From Lysobacteraceae bacterium (GTDB lineage: Bacteria > Pseudomonadota > Gammaproteobacteria > Steroidobacterales > Steroidobacteraceae), in the NCBI GenBank assembly GCA_012516015.1, contig JAAYXG010000055.1, positions 1-7,081 of the forward strand: a DNA stretch of 7,081 bases, in the 5' to 3' direction. The position numbers and the translations under genes were made by a program. The notes beneath the pieces are model-generated. The model made no database searches, had not been told where the DNA came from, and worked only from the letters and a program-made list of their open reading frames with translations. Below, one piece after another: positions 1-4,229 of this stretch. The stretch's first letter is position 1, and every line of letters starts with the position of its first letter.

Positions 1-613
1 AGCTCAGCGAACGTTCCGAACGTTCGGTGTGCGGCAATGAGAACTGCGCGATCGCTGCCGCAACGATGCCGATGGGGACATTGACTGCGAACAACCATCG
101 CCAATCGGCGACCGCGAGCACGGCCGCGCCGAACGACGGACCCGCGGCCGTCGCTACGGCGGCGACCATCGCGTTCATGCCGGTGGCACGGCCCAAGGTG
201 CGCGCGGGATAGGTGAACCGAACGAGCGCGGCGTTCACGCTGATGATCGCTGCCGCTCCGAGACCCTGTATGACGCGGGCTATCGTCAGCTCGAGCAGCG
301 TGTTGGCGAACGCGCACCCCAAGGAAGCAATCGTGAAGATGACGAGGCCGGTCTGAGAGACTCGCCGATACCCGATATTTTCGCCGAGCGATGCCAATGG
401 CATGAGGCCGACGAGAATCGCGAGCTGATAGCCGTTGATGATCCAGATGGAGCTCGCCGCGCTTTCGTCGAATGCCAGCGCGATGGAAGGGAGCGCCACG
501 CTGATCATGGTCGTATCGAGCACGCAGATGGCGATCACCATCATCGTCGTCGCCATGGACCAGTAACGGCGCGGCGGCGGCAGGCCGTCCGGGTAGATAA
601 TATGAGTCGTCAC
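1..613 (-). CDS. DHA2-family (EmrB/QacA-like) MFS drug transporter, N-terminal part only
   Basis: Inner-membrane proton-driven efflux pump, probably of the 14-helix DHA2 family. The first 204 residues are visible; the rest lies beyond the left edge. It opens with a GTG at 613 and the segment YPDGLPPPRRYW, a leader I recognise from relatives, which supports this start although no clear Shine-Dalgarno is present; an in-frame TGA at 635-637 (the esterase stop) prevents a longer reading. Helix 1 carries the DHA2 signature LDTTMISVALPSI (Asp33). A divergent motif A, LGENIGYRRV, follows helix 2 (about 76-85); motif B is RVIQGLGA (about 113-120); the motif C region is GPSFGA (158-163), then WRWLFAVNVPIG (171-182). 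It starts 21 nt after the esterase, so it is probably co-transcribed. The substrate cannot be told; efflux of a toxic substrate or product of the neighbouring pathway is inference. An ATG at 556 is a less likely start because it would cut off the conserved leader. Confidence 0.85.
   Translation of the reverse strand, partial: MTTHIIYPDGLPPPRRYWSMATTMMVIAICVLDTTMISVALPSIALAFDESAASSIWIINGYQLAILVGLMPLASLGENIGYRRVSQTGLVIFTIASLGCAFANTLLELTIARVIQGLGAAAIISVNAALVRFTYPARTLGRATGMNAMVAAVATAAGPSFGAAVLAVADWRWLFAVNVPIGIVAAAIAQFSLPHTERSERSLS
8..25. repeat. Perfect tandem 9-bp repeat (CGAACGTTC x2) inside the DHA2 gene
   Basis: Two back-to-back copies of CGAACGTTC occupy 8-16 and 17-25. On the coding strand they encode the repeated tripeptide Glu-Arg-Ser just after PHT, in the loop following about the sixth transmembrane helix. 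It stays in frame and is probably a minor local duplication with no functional meaning of its own. Confidence 0.6.
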
Positions 614-634
614 ATGAACAGCGGTCGAGGCCGA

Positions 635-1651
635 TCAGCGTCGATCGAGGCCGTGCTTCGCGAGGAACTCCGAGAGTAGATCCGCGACGGCGACGTTGTT
701 GAGATCGGCGAAGGGGAGGTGCGTGTTGCCTTTGAGCCCGGCATCAGGCAGCAAGAGCACTTCCGCTTGGCCGCCGTACTTGTTGACGATGTCTACGAAG
801 CGGCGGGACTCCTCGAGTCTTGCGCGATAGACATCCGATGCGTCGATGTTGTCGCCCCAGACCACTTGTATCGGCACACGTGCGAGCTTGCGGAATTCGT
901 CCTGCGGCACTTCGACCGGGCCGAAGCGTCCTTCGGGTACGTTCGGCCCTTCGCCTTCCGGATAAACCCAGCCCACGTTCTCGTACGCAACGATGCCCTT
1001 GATGTTGTCGCTCTTGAGCGCGGTGAGAAGGGCGCGAAGTCCGCCCGCCGAGTTCGTGAGCGCAACCGTGGGCCCGATTCGGTCCGCGAGCGCTGCGGCC
1101 GCGTCGCTTTCGAGTTGAGCGTTCGCGACGCTGTCGAATTCTTGGTAGCGCGCGCGCATGGCCTGATTCCAGGCTTCGCCATCGTCCTTCGGGAATTGAA
1201 CGTCGTCGAACCAGTTCGGGTAGGTGAGCCCGAAGCGCCACGCGACGAAGTTTTGTTGGTCGGCTCTGGCGTTGGGCGTGTACGTCGTCTCGACACAGCC
1301 CCAGTTGGCGCGACCGACGCGCGGTCCATCCCAAATGTAGACAGGGTAGCCGCGCCTCAAGAAGATACTTTGAAAGCCTTCGCCGCCGTCCCAGCGTCGT
1401 TGCCAAGCTACGGCGCTCGCGCTGTGCCACATCAGCAAGCTTACCGCTCGGGCTCGCGGCGGAATCTGATACTCGACCACACCGTGATCGCAGTGAAGCG
1501 ACGCCTCGGCGGGATCGCCGCTGACTTGCCCGCCGACGGCGAAGGCGCCTTGGCTCTCGATGAGAAGCGCGCCTTCCGGTGATTCCGTCTGCGCGCAGCC
1601 GCCGGCGAATGCCGCCGCGGCGAAGACGAATGTTGGTGCGATCACTCGCAT
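635..1651 (-). CDS. Lipoprotein alpha/beta-hydrolase, esterase 713-like
   Basis: A 338-residue secreted esterase or related hydrolase. The N-terminus is a lipoprotein-type signal: Met-Arg, an Ala/Phe-rich core, then FAGGC with candidate lipidated Cys19. The lipobox is imperfect but plausible, and +2 is not Asp, so outer-membrane sorting is expected. The mature part is an alpha/beta-hydrolase fold: strand and turn LLMWHS (72-77), RGYPVYIWDGPRVGR (100-114), WRFGLTYPNWFDDVQFP (138-154), nucleophile elbow TNSAGG with Ser201, AYEN with Glu224, VVWGDNID (263-270) and GNTHLPFADLNN with His311. This order, especially FG-YP-QFP and GN-H-DxNN, matches bacterial esterase 713, whose catalytic acid is a Glu after strand 6. 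By that comparison the triad is Ser201-Glu224-His311, with Asp267 the alternative acid. Cys54 and Cys119 could form a disulfide. It begins 4 nt after the AAHS permease stop with no strong ribosome site, which suggests translational coupling. The natural substrate is unknown. Confidence 0.82.
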   Translation of the reverse strand: MRVIAPTFVFAAAAFAGGCAQTESPEGALLIESQGAFAVGGQVSGDPAEASLHCDHGVVEYQIPPRARAVSLLMWHSASAVAWQRRWDGGEGFQSIFLRRGYPVYIWDGPRVGRANWGCVETTYTPNARADQQNFVAWRFGLTYPNWFDDVQFPKDDGEAWNQAMRARYQEFDSVANAQLESDAAAALADRIGPTVALTNSAGGLRALLTALKSDNIKGIVAYENVGWVYPEGEGPNVPEGRFGPVEVPQDEFRKLARVPIQVVWGDNIDASDVYRARLEESRRFVDIVNKYGGQAEVLLLPDAGLKGNTHLPFADLNNVAVADLLSEFLAKHGLDRR

Positions 1652-1655
1652 GATT

Positions 1656-3002
1656 TCAATGTGCGCTCACAGGCTGCGCTTCGCGAGCCTTGGGCGGCTG
1701 GCGGTACATAGACGCGAAGATGGCGATCGCGCCGATGATCGCGGCGGTGGCGTAGACCGGGAAGTACGTCGAGCGGTCCCATCCCATGCCCATGAGCGCG
1801 CCGGCGACGTAGGGGCCGACGATCGCGCCGATACGGCCGATGCCGACCGTGAAGCCGAGGCCGGTGCTGCGGTTCTCGACGGAATAGAAGCGGGTGCTCG
1901 TGATGATGATGCCGGTGAACGCCGCTTCGATCGTGAACATGCAGGCCGCCGCGAGCATGACGAGCGGAATCGACGCTTCGGTGAAGGCGAAGCCGAGTAG
2001 CGCGGCCGCGCAGCCGCCGAACATGATCGCCGTCGCGCGCGCGGCTCCGATCTTGGCGGCGAAAAGTCCCATGCACAGGACGCCTACGGAAGCCGCGGCG
2101 CTCGTGGCCATGCCGACAGCGATGGCCGATCGATCGGCGAAGCCCGCCATGACCAGCACTTGCGGTTTCCAGCCGCTGAGAAAGTAGCTGATGAAAAAGC
2201 GCATGAACGAGGCGACCCACAGCAACAGCGTCGCGCGGCGCAACTCCGGCGAGAGAATCGCCGCGACGGTGCTGAACGTTCGCACTTTCGCTTGCGGTCT
2301 GGGCGGCAGCTCGGTGAGCGGCGTTTGACCGAAGCGCTGCCGGAGCTTGTTGATTCGGGCGAGCGCATTCGGCGGCTGCCGTGCGATCAAGAAGTTCACC
2401 GATTCCGGCAACGCGATGTAGCAGGCGATGGTCGTGACGCTGCCGAGGATGGCAGCCGAGAGGAAGATCGCGCGCCAGCCGTACTCGTCGATGACTGCCG
2501 CGCCGATCGCGGCACCGAGGATCGCGCCGATCGCGAAGCCGATATGCACCAGCGCGAGGAAGAGATTGCCGCGTTTCTCGTTCGAGAACTCGACGACCAT
2601 GATGCTGAGCGAGGGCAGAAGGGCGCCCACGCACGATCCGACGATGAAGCGGAAGATCATCAGCTGCACGATGTTCTGGCTGAAGGTCAAGCCGAACATA
2701 CCCAGCGATGAGACGGTCATCGCCGCGAGAATGACGGTACGGCGGCCCACCTTGTCGGCCTGGGGCGCGACGAAAATGGCGCCGACCAGCATGCCGAAGG
2801 CGCCGGCACTCAACACGATTCCGAAGGCTTCCGGGGCGATGCTCCATTCGCGCAGCAGCGCCGGCGCTGCGTAGGCGATCGATGTGGTGTCGAGCCCGTC
2901 GCTGATGTTACCCATGACGCACAGCGCGACGACGATGACTTGCCACAATGTCAGCGGCCCGTCCTGGCCGATGGGTTTTACCCCGGAAGTGGGCGCCGCC
3001 AT
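1656..3002 (-). CDS. MFS permease, aromatic acid:H+ symporter (AAHS)-like
   Basis: A 448-residue, 12-helix inner-membrane permease, full length for the family. AAHS transporters (PcaK, BenK and relatives) import aromatic carboxylates with protons. Visible hallmarks: helix 1 with DGLD (Asp35, Asp38), the acidic pair typical of AAHS; motif A as APQADKVGRR (79-88), carrying the expected Asp83 and Arg pair; RFIVGSCVGALLPS after helix 4 start (118-131); GWRAIFL (175-181); LPESVNFL (198-205) ending helix 6 before the long central loop (about 206-250); and in the second half GLGFTVGIGRIGAIVGPYVAG (381-401), close to the AAHS consensus for this region. The ATG at 3002 has a strong GAGGGGG ribosome site 7 nt upstream. 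Upstream lies a perfect inverted repeat that may control it. The ligand cannot be assigned; the esterase and hydrolase next door suggest an aromatic acid released by hydrolysis. Another organic acid is possible. Confidence 0.87.
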   Translation of the reverse strand: MAAPTSGVKPIGQDGPLTLWQVIVVALCVMGNISDGLDTTSIAYAAPALLREWSIAPEAFGIVLSAGAFGMLVGAIFVAPQADKVGRRTVILAAMTVSSLGMFGLTFSQNIVQLMIFRFIVGSCVGALLPSLSIMVVEFSNEKRGNLFLALVHIGFAIGAILGAAIGAAVIDEYGWRAIFLSAAILGSVTTIACYIALPESVNFLIARQPPNALARINKLRQRFGQTPLTELPPRPQAKVRTFSTVAAILSPELRRATLLLWVASFMRFFISYFLSGWKPQVLVMAGFADRSAIAVGMATSAAASVGVLCMGLFAAKIGAARATAIMFGGCAAALLGFAFTEASIPLVMLAAACMFTIEAAFTGIIITSTRFYSVENRSTGLGFTVGIGRIGAIVGPYVAGALMGMGWDRSTYFPVYATAAIIGAIAIFASMYRQPPKAREAQPVSAH

Positions 3003-3009
3003 ACGATTA

Positions 3010-3016
3010 CCCCCTC
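3010..3016 (-). promoter_or_regulatory. Strong ribosome binding site of the AAHS permease
   Basis: On the minus strand GAGGGGG lies 7 nt before the ATG at 3002. It is the strongest Shine-Dalgarno in the window and supports both this start and the idea that the permease begins its own translational unit. Confidence 0.7.
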
Positions 3017-3025
3017 ATGCTGCTG

Positions 3026-3056
3026 CCGCAGATATCAGCCTGTCTGATATCTGCGG
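3026..3056. promoter_or_regulatory. Perfect 13-bp inverted repeat, candidate operator
   Basis: CCGCAGATATCAG (3026-3038) is followed by the 5-nt spacer CCTGT and its exact reverse complement CTGATATCTGCGG (3044-3056). It lies in the gap between the Tat hydrolase stop and the permease ribosome site. No U-rich tract follows on the transcribed strand, so an intrinsic terminator is unlikely. Its position immediately downstream of a possible -10 box would place it over the transcription start, a classical repressor site. The regulator is not encoded in this window. An RNA stem controlling or stabilising the downstream message is the alternative. Confidence 0.6.
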
Positions 3057-3059
3057 GCG

Positions 3060-3089
3060 AATGTATGAAATCTTCGAGCGTCGATGCAA
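3060..3089 (-). promoter_or_regulatory. Possible sigma70-type promoter for the permease-esterase-DHA2 unit
   Basis: On the minus strand TTGCAT (3089-3084) and TACATT (3065-3060) are separated by 18 bp. They match the -35 and -10 consensus at 3 and 4 of 6 positions, which is weak. The main support is placement: downstream of the hydrolase stop, with the inverted repeat 3 nt beyond the -10. Many proteobacterial promoters match poorly, and so do chance sequences. Confidence 0.28.
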
Positions 3090-3103
3090 GCCTTCGTGCA
3101 TTT

Positions 3104-4117
3104 TCAGCTTGCGATCGTCGGAAGGCTCAGCAAGGTTGCTGGATTCTCGACGAGCATCGCGTGCAGCTCGGCACGGCTCAGGCCCGCTTCGTGCAACTCG
3201 TGAGCGGCTCGGGCGAGGAGGTCGTCGGGGAAAGGATGGTTGGCTTGGCCGCTGTCGCTGCTCAATATGACCCGCGCCGCGCCGATCTCGCGGATGGCGT
3301 CGCAGTATTGCTGCACCGTGAAACTGGCGCGCGCGCCGATCATGAAATTGGCAACGAATTCGATATACGCGCCGAGCTCGGCCGCTTGTTTCATCTGCGC
3401 GACGCTCATGTTGATCGGGCGGCCCATCGCGTGTGTTGCGACGATGAGCTCGATGCCCTGGCGCTTCGCTTCCCGGATGACGAGCAGCGCTTCTTCGGCT
3501 GAGACGTGGCCCGTCGCGAGCGCGAGCTGCGCGCTGCTGTCGCGAATCGGCGCGCGTGCGACCGTTTGGATGAGCTCGATCGTTTCCGGCAGGAGCAAGC
3601 CGTCTCGCGCAACGACGACCGCAGCGCGCTCCGGGCTTCGGGATTGACGCACGTAATTCTCGGCATCCCAAGTCGGCATGCTGACGATTCGCGCGAATCC
3701 TCCTTTCAGCTCGCCGAAGTGATGGACTGCTTCCGGGTTCAGGCCGCCGACGCTGAAGTTGCAACAGAGCATGCCGTGCACCTCGACATCGGGAACGGCC
3801 TTGCGGGCAAGGTAAGCGAGCTGCGCGGTCTGATCGTAGTGCTGCTTGACGACGAAGCCGCGCATGCCCGCGCTTCTCGCGCGACGCGCCATGTCGACGA
3901 CGTCGAGCGCGCGCGCTGCCTGTCTGCTGTGAGGGCCGAAGCTGTCGGGATCGAGGTGGACGTGAATGTCCGTGGCGCCGCGTAGCAGTGCGCGTGCGGC
4001 TCGGCTCGGCTTCGAGAAGCTCGCCGTGGAGCTCGTGACTTGCGCGTACGGTGCCGTGCTGGTTGCGAGCGCGAGGCCGGCGCTCATCCCGATGAATTTG
4101 CGCCTGGTGATGCGCAT
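3104..4117 (-). CDS. Tat-exported metal-dependent hydrolase, DUF6282/amidohydrolase type
   Basis: A 337-residue exported enzyme of the amidohydrolase superfamily; reaction unknown. The N-terminus MRITRRKFIG carries a twin-arginine motif (Arg5-Arg6), then a weakly hydrophobic stretch ending near APYAQ (22-26), so it is expected to fold in the cytoplasm and be sent to the periplasm. The barrel holds a complete metal set: DIHVHLD (His52, His54) on strand 1, VVKQHY (Lys91, His93), GHVS (His204), THAMG (His229) and SSDSGQ (Asp288); the C-terminal NPATLL is common in the superfamily. SVGGLNPEAV and MPTWDAEN match my recollection of DUF6282 proteins. Cys118-Cys119 are adjacent and unusual in a periplasmic protein. 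Start choice: ATG 4117 has AAGG 5 nt upstream and gives a standard Tat leader; GTG 4132, with GGGAG at 4139-4143, is a real alternative adding five residues. It lies between the receptor and the permease, suggesting it acts on what the receptor imports. Confidence 0.82.
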   Translation of the reverse strand: MRITRRKFIGMSAGLALATSTAPYAQVTSSTASFSKPSRAARALLRGATDIHVHLDPDSFGPHSRQAARALDVVDMARRARSAGMRGFVVKQHYDQTAQLAYLARKAVPDVEVHGMLCCNFSVGGLNPEAVHHFGELKGGFARIVSMPTWDAENYVRQSRSPERAAVVVARDGLLLPETIELIQTVARAPIRDSSAQLALATGHVSAEEALLVIREAKRQGIELIVATHAMGRPINMSVAQMKQAAELGAYIEFVANFMIGARASFTVQQYCDAIREIGAARVILSSDSGQANHPFPDDLLARAAHELHEAGLSRAELHAMLVENPATLLSLPTIAS

Positions 4118-4138
4118 CGTGACCTTGGACACCCTGTT

Positions 4139-4143
4139 CTCCC
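4139..4143 (-). promoter_or_regulatory. Ribosome binding site favouring the alternative GTG start at 4132
   Basis: GGGAG on the minus strand stands 6 nt before GTG at 4132. A weaker AAGG (4123-4126) stands 5 nt before ATG at 4117. Both starts keep the twin-arginine motif, so location is unaffected; the choice changes only the length of the leader. Confidence 0.4.
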
Positions 4144-4167
4144 GGCCGTACAAACAAGCCGATGCGA

Positions 4168-4193
4168 CGACGAGCGTTGGAACACGCCCGTCG
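4168..4193 (-). terminator. GC-rich hairpin after the receptor gene, possible weak terminator or attenuator
   Basis: Minus-strand CGACGGGCG pairs with CGCTCGTCG (9 bp including one G-U pair) around the 8-nt loop TGTTCCAA. It lies about 36 nt after the receptor stop and before the Tat hydrolase. Downstream is only loosely T-rich (CTTGTTTGT, starting several bases after the stem), so it is not a textbook intrinsic terminator. It could lower read-through or protect the receptor message's 3' end. Confidence 0.33.
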
Positions 4194-4229
4194 CCGCGCC
4201 GAAGGATCGATCCGGCCTCGAGATCGAAC

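Noticed and set aside
27..212. A short plus-strand open frame near the left edge
   Set aside because: It lies opposite the DHA2 transporter, which shows family motifs in frame on the minus strand.
719..1582. A 287-codon plus-strand open frame opposite the esterase
   Set aside because: No family motifs; the minus strand has a signal peptide and catalytic motifs in order, so this is a codon-bias shadow.
1642..2847. A 401-codon minus-strand frame overlapping the permease in another frame
   Set aside because: Composition is Arg/His/Ala rich with no membrane helices, while the overlapping frame encodes a complete MFS permease.
3026..3056. Reading the perfect inverted repeat as an intrinsic terminator of the Tat hydrolase
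   Set aside because: Downstream on the transcribed strand is CAGCAGCATGAGG with no T-run, and the permease ribosome site follows directly.
4118..4153. Extension of the Tat hydrolase to a TTG at 4153
   Set aside because: TTG is the weakest start here and no ribosome site stands before it, whereas GTG 4132 and ATG 4117 both have one and give a usual Tat leader.
4204..4213. The 10-bp palindrome GGATCGATCC between the receptor and Tat hydrolase
   Set aside because: A short palindrome without a spacer or second copy is expected by chance in GC-rich sequence; it cannot form a useful hairpin.
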